From positions 1 through 57,929 of the IMG/VR virus record IMGVR_UViG_3300043119_000538: 57,929 nt of DNA, one strand, 5' to 3'. The position numbers and the translations under genes are program-made. The DNA is from a virus. The notes below the pieces were generated by a model, which had not been told where the DNA came from, ran no database searches, and saw only the letters and a list, made by a program, of their open reading frames with translations. Each line of letters starts with the position of its first letter. Within the stretch, counting starts at the first letter, position 1. This document shows positions 39,957-48,334 of the stretch, piece by piece.

Positions 39957-41177
39957 ATGTCAACAAATATTACGCTAAAACGAAGTGCTGTTCAGAACAA
40001 AGTTCCTTTAACGACTGATCTTGCTCTTGGAGAGATTGCTCTTAATACATACGATGGTAAACTATTTCTTAAAAAGAATGTTAGTGGCACTGAAAGTATT
40101 ATTGGTTTTTCTGAAGTATATTCTAACGCCAACAACAGCATTGTGCAAATTGGGCAATCTGCCAACACTGGCGGTATTATACAGTTCTTTACAGAAGGGA
40201 CTGAAAAAGCACGACTTGCAGCGAATGGCAACTTCGGTATTGGTGTTACTGCACCAAGTTCAAAACTTGATCTAGCAGAAACTTGGAATAATGCCGGCAC
40301 AACCTTTACTCACATCAAATCGAATGTGACCGATACAGCAAGTAATGCGGCCAGTTTATTGATGAACTTGCAAGTCGGTGGAGCTAGTAAGTTTAGTGTG
40401 ACTAAAGCTGGGGTCATAATCATGCCTTGGGCATCTCAGCCATTTATATGGAACACTCAGGCTGGATTTGGAGCTAACGGAGATAATGCATTAATTTTCA
40501 CTGGAGGCGGAACAAAAGCTGTAATTAGCAGTGGTGGAATAACAAGTTTTTCTTTTAATCTAGGTAGTAACCTGTACGACCCAGATATTAGAATAGAACG
40601 CGATGCATCCAACACTCTTGCTCAACGTAATGGCACAAACGCGCAAACATCTCGTATTTATGGGACATATACCGATGCATCAAACTATGAACGTGCCAAG
40701 ATTGGCTGGAATACTAACGTTCTTGAAATTGGAACCGAAAATGCAGGCACTGGTACTTTAAGAAATATCAACTTAATTGGCGGTAACGTAGGTATCGGTG
40801 TAACTCCAACGGCAAAACTTGATGTTGCTGGTGATATTAGAGTAAACTCATCTGTAACCCTAAGTTCGGAAGCAATTACACTCGCAACAGTCACAAAAAC
40901 ACAGGTTGCATCATTTGCTGTTGCATCATTCCGTTCAGGTAAATTGGTTGTTCAAGCATACAATAGCGTAACTGGTGAAGTTCAAATATCAGAATTACTT
41001 GTTGCACATAATGGAACAACAGCATCAGCAACGGAATATGGTGTAGTGTTTACCGGAAGCTTATCATTCGTAACTTATGATGTTGATATATTATCTGGTA
41101 ACGTCAGACTGATGGTAACTAATACAACAGCAAACTCAACACAATATAAAATATCAGAAACACTAATGGTAGCGTAA
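39957..41177 (+). CDS. Tail fibre protein (406 aa)
   Basis: A 406-residue protein with the N-terminal attachment pattern NITLKRSAVQNKVPLTTDLA followed by LGEIALNTYDGKLFLKK, then repeated GNFGIGVTAPSSKLDLA and GNVGIGVTPTAKLDVAG, the GIG-T-P-x-x-KLDV repeats seen in many phage fibres. The end is a beta domain (TASATEYGVVFTGSLSF). A 12-base palindrome lies in the 53-base gap before it. Likely a fibre or spike of the second adhesin region. Confidence 0.72.
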   Translation: MSTNITLKRSAVQNKVPLTTDLALGEIALNTYDGKLFLKKNVSGTESIIGFSEVYSNANNSIVQIGQSANTGGIIQFFTEGTEKARLAANGNFGIGVTAPSSKLDLAETWNNAGTTFTHIKSNVTDTASNAASLLMNLQVGGASKFSVTKAGVIIMPWASQPFIWNTQAGFGANGDNALIFTGGGTKAVISSGGITSFSFNLGSNLYDPDIRIERDASNTLAQRNGTNAQTSRIYGTYTDASNYERAKIGWNTNVLEIGTENAGTGTLRNINLIGGNVGIGVTPTAKLDVAGDIRVNSSVTLSSEAITLATVTKTQVASFAVASFRSGKLVVQAYNSVTGEVQISELLVAHNGTTASATEYGVVFTGSLSFVTYDVDILSGNVRLMVTNTTANSTQYKISETLMVA

Positions 41178-41186
41178 GGAATTATT

Positions 41187-41396
41187 ATGACAACATTTAC
41201 AATTACAATAAACGATGAAACACATTTGATTGGCATTACATCTGCAAGAGCCGCGTATAATGCTGCATTGACACCCACAGTAGATGCTGAAGGCAATGAG
41301 AGTCCAAATCCAGAACTATTAAACACAGATGAAGAATATGTGCAGTTTGTAATGAGTCGTGCGGCTGAGAGTTATGCAAAGCAATACGGTGCTTAA
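41187..41396 (+). CDS. Small hypothetical protein (69 aa)
   Basis: A 69-residue acidic protein with NTDEEYVQFVMSRAAESYAK at the C-terminus, a pattern seen in short proteins between phage tail-fibre genes. An AAGGAA ribosome site is present. Its stop overlaps the first LamG gene start (TAATG). Possibly a fibre assembly factor; function unknown. Confidence 0.5.
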   Translation: MTTFTITINDETHLIGITSARAAYNAALTPTVDAEGNESPNPELLNTDEEYVQFVMSRAAESYAKQYGA

Positions 41397-42082
41397 TGGC
41401 AGTTGTTTATAATACAAACATTATAAGAAATGGATTAGTGCTTTACTTAGATGCTGCTAATGTAAAGTCGTATCCAGGAACTGGTACTACATGGACTGAT
41501 TTGAGTGGGAATGGTAATAATGGTACTCTGACTAATGGCCCAACTTATGATAGTACAAATAACGGCAGCATAGTATTTGATGGTACAAATGATTATGCAA
41601 CAACTTCAGTAAATTTTAATAATAGTAATAATTTTACAATTAATTTATGGTTAAAGAATACTGCTAGAGGTGTCAGCGATGGTCAAATATTATGCATAGG
41701 TAATGAGAAACTATTATTTTACACTGCAGCTAGCACAGGATCATCTCCTTGGGTGTTTTCTGTTTACTCTCCTACTATTTTTAACAATACGCCAAGATAT
41801 AGTTCGTTAGTAATGCAATTGAATCAATGGTATAATCTTGTTGGTGTATACAGAGGAACATCATTTGAAATGCTTGTAAATAATGTTTCAATATTAGATT
41901 TGAACACTAGTATAAGTTCTTATAATATAGGAGTAGAAACAATACAGATGCCAAGAAGAATTTTGACTGGATTTACACAATTTCCAGGAAACATAGCGCA
42001 GACATCAATCTACAACCGTGCATTAACCGCAGCAGAAATCACCCAAAACTTCAACGCACAACGTGGAAGGTATGGAATATGA
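41396..42082 (+). CDS. LamG-like (concanavalin fold) adhesin, copy 1
   Basis: A 228-residue protein with the standard LamG/Laminin_G_3 phage module: NGLVLYLDAANVKSYPGTGT, WTDLSGNGNNGTL, IVFDGTNDYATT, NFTINLWLK, and the C-terminal SIYNRALTAAEITQNFNAQR. The jelly-roll fold commonly binds carbohydrates. It overlaps the paralogous next gene by four bases (ATGA). Start shares bases with the preceding stop. Confidence 0.82.
   Translation: MAVVYNTNIIRNGLVLYLDAANVKSYPGTGTTWTDLSGNGNNGTLTNGPTYDSTNNGSIVFDGTNDYATTSVNFNNSNNFTINLWLKNTARGVSDGQILCIGNEKLLFYTAASTGSSPWVFSVYSPTIFNNTPRYSSLVMQLNQWYNLVGVYRGTSFEMLVNNVSILDLNTSISSYNIGVETIQMPRRILTGFTQFPGNIAQTSIYNRALTAAEITQNFNAQRGRYGI
41480..41518 (+). repeat. 39-base identical block, copy 1 (LamG genes)
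   Basis: The 39 bases here, coding for TGTTWTDLSGNGN, are identical to 42163-42201 in the neighbouring LamG gene, while flanking codons differ. The pair is a likely recombination point. Confidence 0.85.
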
Positions 42083-42717
42083 GTTTAGGACACGGACCAT
42101 CAATTGTAAGAAACGGGTTAGTGCTGCATTTAGACGCAGCTAACGCAAAGTCATATCCAGGCACTGGTACTACATGGACTGATTTGAGTGGGAATGGTAA
42201 TCATTTTACATTGGTGAATGGCGTTGGATATAGCGCCGATAACAATGGTACTATGATATTTGATGGCGGAAACGATTATGCATCAACTGCATATCAACAA
42301 CCAGCGCAGGATGCAACAACATCATTTACTTGGACTGCATGGGTATATCCATTGGTTATTGACCTTACTCCGCTAATAGGTAATAGGAATAATATTTTAG
42401 TTTTTACTAAAATAACGGCTACTAGATTTGAATATTACCCAACAAATATTGGCGGTCCTATGACGCCAAACGCATGGCAAAGTGTCACTATCGTTAAAAA
42501 TAATACAAATTTTTCTTACTATATAAACGGTATATTAAATGCAACTGGTGTAAGTTCAGGTGTAAAATCTGCTATACCATTTTTTGTTGGCGCTGATCCT
42601 TTTGCATCAGAATATTCAAGATCTAGAATTTCTACTGTTCAAGTATATCACCGTGCTCTTACACTAACAGAAATTGCACAAAACTTCAACGCAACAAGGA
42701 GCCGTTATGGAATTTGA
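42079..42717 (+). CDS. LamG-like (concanavalin fold) adhesin, copy 2
   Basis: A 212-residue paralogue of the preceding gene with the same ends: NGLVLHLDAANAKSYPGTGT, WTDLSGNGNHFTL, MIFDGGNDYAST and VYHRALTLTEIAQNFNATRS. The middle, which forms the ligand-facing strands of the fold, differs strongly. A tandem duplication followed by divergence of the binding region is the simplest reading. The following small gene begins inside its last codons. Confidence 0.82.
   Translation: MSLGHGPSIVRNGLVLHLDAANAKSYPGTGTTWTDLSGNGNHFTLVNGVGYSADNNGTMIFDGGNDYASTAYQQPAQDATTSFTWTAWVYPLVIDLTPLIGNRNNILVFTKITATRFEYYPTNIGGPMTPNAWQSVTIVKNNTNFSYYINGILNATGVSSGVKSAIPFFVGADPFASEYSRSRISTVQVYHRALTLTEIAQNFNATRSRYGI
42163..42201 (+). 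repeat. 39-base identical block, copy 2 (LamG genes)
   Basis: Second copy of the block at 41480-41518, 683 bases downstream in the same orientation and reading phase of the paralogue. Confidence 0.85.
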
Positions 42718-42961
42718 AAATAGAAAATATGTAGTCATTCCTACATCAGAAGTTGTAAATGTAAACTTCACAGAGGTGTTAGAAACAGCACCAAATACTT
42801 GTCGTTATAATGTAGACGGAACTAAAACATTTGTCAAGTATGAAGGCGATATGCCAATAAGTGTTTCTTCTATTGTAGGCATCAGTCAAGAATACACATA
42901 TCAAGAAATTCTTGCTTTACTTTCTACACCTGAATGGACTACACCGATACAATTATTATAA
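42707..42961 (+). CDS. Small hypothetical protein after LamG genes (84 aa)
   Basis: The ATG at 42707 is chosen because AAGGA lies six bases upstream; an earlier in-frame start at 42674 lies well inside the LamG gene. The 84-residue product starts MEFENRKYVVIPTSEVVNVN and includes NTCRYNVDGTKTFVKYEGDM, a pattern seen in small fibre-region proteins. The gene overlaps the LamG gene by 11 bases, and its stop overlaps the next late promoter. Function unknown. Confidence 0.55.
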   Translation: MEFENRKYVVIPTSEVVNVNFTEVLETAPNTCRYNVDGTKTFVKYEGDMPISVSSIVGISQEYTYQEILALLSTPEWTTPIQLL

Positions 42962-42964
42962 ATA
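42957..42964 (+). promoter_or_regulatory. T4-type late promoter
   Basis: Exact TATAAATA overlapping the stop codon of the preceding gene, 29 bases before the GTG start at 42993. Confidence 0.72.
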
Positions 42965-42992
42965 TAACAAACGCCAACGGGGAGAGTGATCT

Positions 42993-43439
42993 GTGGCAAA
43001 CGATAAGAAATTCGTAGTCAAGAATGGACTACAAACTCAGAATGTGAATTTTGTAGATTCAAATTCCAACAATATTATTATTGCAAGTATGCTGACGAGT
43101 GATGTTCTTTCCTTCTCAGGAAACACAGGACAACTCTTCAGTATCTCCGATAGTATGACAGGCATAATTTTTGCGGTCAATGATATTTCTGGTATTCCAA
43201 GTATTGAAGTGCTTGACACAGGCACGGTCAGGTTGGCTGAACTATCGGGCAACGTCGGTATTGGCAACTCATCTCCCACACATAAACTAAGTGTGAACGG
43301 CACTTCATTTTTTAGTGGTAATGTAGTTATTTCTGGAGCTACTACTACAATCAATTCCGCTAACGTTGTAATTCCCGCAATAACCAGTTCAATAACTACT
43401 TTAAGAAATCTAGTAAATCTTACATTAATGGGGTACTAA
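42993..43439 (+). CDS. Fibre-type structural protein with GTG start (148 aa)
   Basis: A 148-residue protein. The start codon is GTG at 42993, supported by GGGGAGAG about seven bases upstream and by the late promoter. It has FVVKNGLQTQNVNFVDSNSN at the N-terminus, the common KNGL attachment motif, and a GNVGIGNSSPTHKLSVNGTS repeat as in fibre proteins. A short fibre or fibre-base subunit is likely. Next gene follows after one base. Confidence 0.68.
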   Translation: MANDKKFVVKNGLQTQNVNFVDSNSNNIIIASMLTSDVLSFSGNTGQLFSISDSMTGIIFAVNDISGIPSIEVLDTGTVRLAELSGNVGIGNSSPTHKLSVNGTSFFSGNVVISGATTTINSANVVIPAITSSITTLRNLVNLTLMGY

Positions 43440-43440
43440 A

Positions 43441-44115
43441 ATGGTTAAATCAACCAATCTAAACTTTACACAAACTTTACAGAATCCTACAGTAGTGTTC
43501 GTCACATCTGATTTACTTAATGTGATTGCAGTTAGCCCTAACGCAGTAGGTTCAGGTTCCACAGCAGGTACTAGAACATATACAGCAGCGGCAGGAACTC
43601 TACAAACTGGCGGCGCAGCAGCAGCGTGGACTGCAACAGTGACTGATGGTCGTGTCATTGGTCCATGCACTATAACTGTTCCTGGCTCATATCTTGTCAC
43701 ACCAACAGCAACTGCAAACCCTGCAACTATTGATAGTGGAACAACAACATCGACATTCAACATACGCGCTGAATATTACAAGGTGTTATACACTGCTTCA
43801 GTTGATGACTCTGTTGTAAAAGCAATCAACGTTTCATCTCTTGATTCTGCTGCAAGAGTTATGTCACTCTGGCTTGTAGGCACTGATAACCAGCCAAGAT
43901 TGATTGGCGCTGTGAACATTCCAGCCAACGCAGGTAACACTGGTACTGCCAACGCAATTGATTTACTAAATGGTGCGCTACTTCAAGCATTACCGTATGA
44001 TGCAAATGGTAAACGAGTTATTCCGCTTAGAGCAGGGCAAAAACTTGCACTATCAGTTCCTGCTATTACTGTTGGTACGCAAATTTATGTGTCTGCAATG
44101 ATTGAAGAATACTAA
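43441..44115 (+). CDS. Virion structural protein (224 aa)
   Basis: A 224-residue Ala/Thr-rich beta protein: RTYTAAAGTLQTGGAAAAWT, PCTITVPGSYLVTPTATANP, FNIRAEYYKVLYTASVDDSV, GQKLALSVPAITVGTQIYVS. No family recognised. It lies between fibre-like genes under a late promoter, and its stop overlaps the next start (TAATG). Probably a fibre or baseplate accessory subunit. Confidence 0.5.
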   Translation: MVKSTNLNFTQTLQNPTVVFVTSDLLNVIAVSPNAVGSGSTAGTRTYTAAAGTLQTGGAAAAWTATVTDGRVIGPCTITVPGSYLVTPTATANPATIDSGTTTSTFNIRAEYYKVLYTASVDDSVVKAINVSSLDSAARVMSLWLVGTDNQPRLIGAVNIPANAGNTGTANAIDLLNGALLQALPYDANGKRVIPLRAGQKLALSVPAITVGTQIYVSAMIEEY

Positions 44116-46637
44116 TGGATGGCAAACTCTCTTATGGTCCAAAGGTAACATATGATGCACGAGTGGCTGCAGGGCTTTCTCGAGGACCAACGACGAGACG
44201 ATTAATGAATGCGGCAGTTTGGTCTAATACTTGGCCAACACAAAACTCTACTCTTGATTTAGATTTTGCAAATGATCGCGGATTTGTAAGAGGTAAGGGT
44301 CAAGGTAGAGTGATGGACGCTCTTACCTATAGTCGTTTTAGCAGCGCAACATATTTTGATAAAGATGGGCTACTTAAAACAGCTTTTTCTGATCCACCAC
44401 TTGATTATCAGGTGACAACTTCATCAGTCGGTACTGTTAATAGATTTTTAAACTCGCAAAACTTTGTCGATGCAAGTTGGAATAAAACTGGCTTAACTGT
44501 TGCATTTGAACCGACAGTTTTAGCGCCAGATGGTGTATCACAGGCAACAAGAATTACAGAATCTAGCGGGGCTATTACTGAAGCGTTAATTAATGCTGGT
44601 AGTGTTACTAGTGCTGGTCCTAATAACACCATATCATTTTTTGTCAAAGAAATATCTGGTGGGCAAAAACGATATGTTTACATTGGTATGAGAAGTGCAG
44701 GTTTGACGCGATGGTCATGGATTATTTATGATTTAGCAAGACAAGAATTTACAACTCGTGGTGATGGTATACAGAACTCAGTAGCAGGAGGAAGTATAAC
44801 ACCTCTTGCCGACGGTTGGTATAGAATATCCGCAATAGTGAATAGTCCACTAGGAGATCAGCGCGCTGCCATTGGAATAACAAATTCATTTGCAGCGCCG
44901 AATAGTTATAACTTTGGCGGATACACTGGAGATGGCGTTTCGGGTATGTATATCTGGGGTGCGCAATCGGAACTCACCCCAACAAATGCTGTAATATCTG
45001 TTCCACGTTATGATTATTCAAATCCAACTACAATCAAGGCTAGAAATCTTATAACATTTAGCGAAGACTACTCGACACGATCTTTTTCTGGTTTCGGTTC
45101 GTATCGTGCAGGAGTTAGACTAACAGCGCAAACTACGCCGACCGAAACTATTTCGACCATTTATGGAAACTTGCCGTTTTTTGCTTTAACTGAAGACACT
45201 ACCGCTACATCTGAACATTATTTTGCAATTGGTAGAAATACATTTGATGGATTTGATCCATGGCCAACAGATCCGACAACATTTTCATTAATTTTTAAAC
45301 GCGCTGGCAGAAGATATCTATTTATTAGGCAATATTCAAGCACACCGTTTAAGCAAGTCCAATTTGATTTTGATAATCCAAATAGTTTAGTGTTTACTCA
45401 AAGCGGTGGTGTCGGAAATTTTACTTCTGGTTCTGTAGAATCACTTGGAAATAATGTATATCGTATCAGTTTAACAACATCATTCATTGGCGGTGGTACT
45501 AACTGGTTTATGATATTGGGTGCTGATGATACTGGCAATACAACATATACTGGAACTAATTCTATAATTGCATATGTATCTGGTATACAATTTGAAGAAG
45601 GATCAGTAGCAACTCCATATATTGCAGCATCGTATGCATATGCTGCTTATGATCAAAATATATCAACTACAAGTAATGGACTTCTTATAGAAGAAGGTCG
45701 AATCAATTATGCGCAATGGTGTAGAGACTTAACCAACACCGTATGGGTTAAGCAAAATATGTCAGTTTTTAGAGATCAAATTGGCTTAGATGGAATCACA
45801 AATACAGCATGTAGGTTGGTCGCTGATACTGATAATGCAACAGTCACTCAACTATATACAGGCTCGGGTAGTGTTACTGCGTCTGTTTATATTAAAAGAT
45901 TAACTGGTTCTGGTAATATTCAGTTAACAATTGATGGTACTCAATGGACCACTATGCCAGTTGAAGAAAATAAATGGAAACGAATATCATTAATCGCCAG
46001 TATTACGAATCCGTCAATTGGTATTCGTATCATGAATGCTAATGATTCTGTAGTTGTTGATTATATGCAACTTGAAGGTGGAACATTTATGACTTCTCCA
46101 ATATTTACCACTGGAGTTGCATCTTCAAGAGGGACAGATTTTACAGCAATATTTAACCCTACGTTTGATCAATTCTTTAATCAAAGAGAGGGTACGTTTT
46201 ACGCAGAATTTGATATTCTAGGCGAAGCTGGCTCAACCGATAACCAAGTAATGGTATCTGTCGGCACATCTAATAACAACTCTTTTAGTGATTTTTTTAG
46301 ATTAGATGAAAGAAACTTTGTTGGATTCTATAATCCGCCTGCAGGTGGCGTAGGTTATGATGATGCAACTAATCGTGCATTTAAAGGCGTGACCGTATAT
46401 GGTCGAAAGGCTCATGGCGCATTAAATACTACCGGCATCAACAAAGCATTATATAATCCTAATGTCTCGGGTGGTATAAATTTATATGTAAATACTCCTT
46501 ATGATAGACTTGGTATCGGTTTCCAAATTAGAACAATCTCTAATTATCGTTGGATGCACGGCAGAATAAAAAGAATAATATATATACCATACTTTATAAA
46601 CAATGAAACTGACCTTACACTCATTGGTGACAGATGA
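44115..46637 (+). CDS. Large adhesin with probable triple carbohydrate-binding-like domains
   Basis: An 840-residue protein. The N-terminal 90 residues (TLDLDFANDRGFVRGKGQGR) resemble a phage particle-binding start. Three beta-sandwich units follow, each with a W/F-S-like beginning and an I-W/Q-E end: about 112-290 (RFLNSQNFVDASWNKTGLTV ... GMYIWGAQSELTP), 305-500 (ARNLITFSEDYSTRSFSGFG ... SGIQFEEGSVATPYI) and 525-670 (NYAQWCRDLTNTVWVKQNMS ... VDYMQLEGGTFMTS). This layout fits tandem carbohydrate-binding modules. The C-terminal part (about 680-840) is a further beta domain. It is a strong candidate receptor-binding protein. Confidence 0.7.
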   Translation: MDGKLSYGPKVTYDARVAAGLSRGPTTRRLMNAAVWSNTWPTQNSTLDLDFANDRGFVRGKGQGRVMDALTYSRFSSATYFDKDGLLKTAFSDPPLDYQVTTSSVGTVNRFLNSQNFVDASWNKTGLTVAFEPTVLAPDGVSQATRITESSGAITEALINAGSVTSAGPNNTISFFVKEISGGQKRYVYIGMRSAGLTRWSWIIYDLARQEFTTRGDGIQNSVAGGSITPLADGWYRISAIVNSPLGDQRAAIGITNSFAAPNSYNFGGYTGDGVSGMYIWGAQSELTPTNAVISVPRYDYSNPTTIKARNLITFSEDYSTRSFSGFGSYRAGVRLTAQTTPTETISTIYGNLPFFALTEDTTATSEHYFAIGRNTFDGFDPWPTDPTTFSLIFKRAGRRYLFIRQYSSTPFKQVQFDFDNPNSLVFTQSGGVGNFTSGSVESLGNNVYRISLTTSFIGGGTNWFMILGADDTGNTTYTGTNSIIAYVSGIQFEEGSVATPYIAASYAYAAYDQNISTTSNGLLIEEGRINYAQWCRDLTNTVWVKQNMSVFRDQIGLDGITNTACRLVADTDNATVTQLYTGSGSVTASVYIKRLTGSGNIQLTIDGTQWTTMPVEENKWKRISLIASITNPSIGIRIMNANDSVVVDYMQLEGGTFMTSPIFTTGVASSRGTDFTAIFNPTFDQFFNQREGTFYAEFDILGEAGSTDNQVMVSVGTSNNNSFSDFFRLDERNFVGFYNPPAGGVGYDDATNRAFKGVTVYGRKAHGALNTTGINKALYNPNVSGGINLYVNTPYDRLGIGFQIRTISNYRWMHGRIKRIIYIPYFINNETDLTLIGDR

Positions 46638-46873
46638 TTAGATATCTAAAATTTATTTCAAGAGAAGAAATGCTTGAAGCATTGTCCAAATGTGGGTTTG
46701 CTTTAAATGGAGAAATATCTAACGCATCTCATGTGCATACTCTCATAGAGTTAGGTAAAATTCATGGTGTTGAAGGTTGGCATATTAACCTTAAGACGGA
46801 TGGCAGTGTAGATTTAACTGCACTTGATGAATATTCAGTTATACCAAAGAATCCTAGGGCAGTATGGGCTTAA
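46634..46873 (+). CDS. Small hypothetical protein after adhesin (79 aa)
   Basis: A 79-residue protein whose start overlaps the adhesin stop (ATGA). It contains ISREEMLEALSKCGFALNGE, SHVHTLIELGKIHGVEGWHI and ends SVIPKNPRAVWA. This end is typical for small proteins that follow phage fibre genes. Likely a fibre assembly or tip partner of the adhesin; no proof. Confidence 0.5.
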   Translation: MIRYLKFISREEMLEALSKCGFALNGEISNASHVHTLIELGKIHGVEGWHINLKTDGSVDLTALDEYSVIPKNPRAVWA

Positions 46874-46882
46874 CCGGTGTGA

Positions 46883-46890
46883 TATAAATA
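46883..46890 (+). promoter_or_regulatory. T4-type late promoter of the neck-packaging operon
   Basis: Exact TATAAATA, 25 bases before the homing endonuclease start at 46915. In the absence of the inserted endonuclease it would sit at the usual distance before gp13. Confidence 0.75.
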
Positions 46891-46914
46891 CTTAATAAAT
46901 GATAGGAGAGCGTT

Positions 46915-47586
46915 ATGGCACAACCGACAACAAGAACTGAGTTTAAAGAATGGTGTCTACGTAACAAGTATACTACTTGGTATTTTTCTATTATTGATAA
47001 AGCTATTGAACGTAATTGGGATTCTCATAACATTGATTTTTATGTTGAAAAACATCATTCTATACCAAAATCTTTTGGCGGATCAAATGATGATATTGTT
47101 ATATTAACTGCAAGAGAACATTTTATATGCCACATATTGCTCACAAAAATGCTTGTTGGTGATAAAAAGTCTAAAATGGTTTGGGCAGTTATGTGTATGA
47201 AAGGTAAATCTAATAGATACATTAACAGTAGATTGTATGAGAACGTAAAACAACATATTAAACATTCTGAATATTCAAAAACAAAAATGTCAGAAACAAG
47301 AATTAAAAATGGTACATTTGTTGGAAAAAATAATCCAATGTATGGTAAAAAAGGGATTCTTTCTCCACATTATGGTGTAACTCAAAGTGAAGAACATAAA
47401 GAAAAAAGACTTGGTAAAATCAGAGGTCGTGTTCAAAGTGAAGAAGCTAAAATAAAAATGTCGACTAATAGACCTAAAGGTCCAAGTGGTAAAAAATGGT
47501 TTAATAATGGTATTTTAGAAACATTTGCATTACCTGAAAATAAACCCAATGATTTTATTTTTGGTAGATTAAAGAGGGCAGTATAA
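46915..47586 (+). CDS. HNH homing endonuclease with gp13-like N-terminus
   Basis: A 223-residue HNH endonuclease. The HNH core is VEKHHSIPKSFGGSNDDIVI then LTAREHFICHILL (His47, His48, His69, His73). GTFVGKNNPMYGKKG and VQSEEAKIKMS are NUMOD3-type DNA-binding repeats, as in phage homing nucleases. The first 16 residues, MAQPTTRTEFKEWCLR, match gp13 (MAIPTTRSQFKEYCLR), 12 identical. The gene sits between the late promoter and gp13, and its stop overlaps the gp13 start (TAATG). It promotes its own spread by cutting phages that lack it. Confidence 0.9.
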   Translation: MAQPTTRTEFKEWCLRNKYTTWYFSIIDKAIERNWDSHNIDFYVEKHHSIPKSFGGSNDDIVILTAREHFICHILLTKMLVGDKKSKMVWAVMCMKGKSNRYINSRLYENVKQHIKHSEYSKTKMSETRIKNGTFVGKNNPMYGKKGILSPHYGVTQSEEHKEKRLGKIRGRVQSEEAKIKMSTNRPKGPSGKKWFNNGILETFALPENKPNDFIFGRLKRAV

Positions 47587-48329
47587 TGGCAATACCTACA
47601 ACAAGAAGTCAATTCAAAGAATATTGCCTACGTAAATTAGGTAAACCAGTTATTGAGATTAACGTAGATGATGATCAAGTTGAAGACCGTATTGATGAAG
47701 CTTTACATTATTGGTATGACTATCATTTTGATGGTACCGAAAGAACATATTATAAGTATCAGATCACAAGTCAAGATATAACAAACAAGTATATTACAAT
47801 ACCAGAAAATATCATTGGTGTTGTGAGTATTTTTGATTTGTCATCAAGTCTTTCTACCGGTTCTGGTATGTTTAATGTTCAGTACCAATTTGTTCTCAAT
47901 AATCTATATGAATTGGTCAACTTTGAATTCCTCCATTTCTATATGGCAATGGAACATATTCAGTTTATGGAACAAATGCTGGTCGGAAAACAACCAATTC
48001 GTTATAATAGAAATGTGAATAAACTTTACATTGATACTAATTGGGAACGACTAGCAGTTGGTAGTTATATCATTGTTGAAGCATATCAGATTGTTGATCC
48101 ATCAGTTTATGCTGAGGTATGGAAAGACCGTTGGTTGCAGAATTATGCAACTGCTAAGATTAAATATCAGTGGGGTTCAAATCTTACCAAGTTCTCTGGT
48201 ATGCAACTTCCTGGCGGTGTTCAATTCAATGGTGAAAAGATTCTTGGCGATGCTCAGGAAGAACTTACAAAGATGGAACAAGAAATGTTGTCGTCATATT
48301 CCTTGCCCGTATACGACATGATCGGATAG
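47586..48329 (+). CDS. 13: gp13 neck protein
   Basis: A 247-residue protein (T4 gp13: 309 aa) of the head-to-tail neck. It begins MAIPTTRSQFKEYCLRKLGK and continues VIEINVDDDQVEDRIDEALH and YWYDYHFDGTERTYYKYQIT, then IPENIIGVVSIFDLS. This is the conserved gp13 of marine T4-like phages. The ribosome site AGAGG lies within the 3' end of the homing endonuclease gene. It opens the block 13-14-15-16-17-18-19-20. Confidence 0.93.
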   Translation: MAIPTTRSQFKEYCLRKLGKPVIEINVDDDQVEDRIDEALHYWYDYHFDGTERTYYKYQITSQDITNKYITIPENIIGVVSIFDLSSSLSTGSGMFNVQYQFVLNNLYELVNFEFLHFYMAMEHIQFMEQMLVGKQPIRYNRNVNKLYIDTNWERLAVGSYIIVEAYQIVDPSVYAEVWKDRWLQNYATAKIKYQWGSNLTKFSGMQLPGGVQFNGEKILGDAQEELTKMEQEMLSSYSLPVYDMIG

Positions 48330-48334
48330 TTTAC

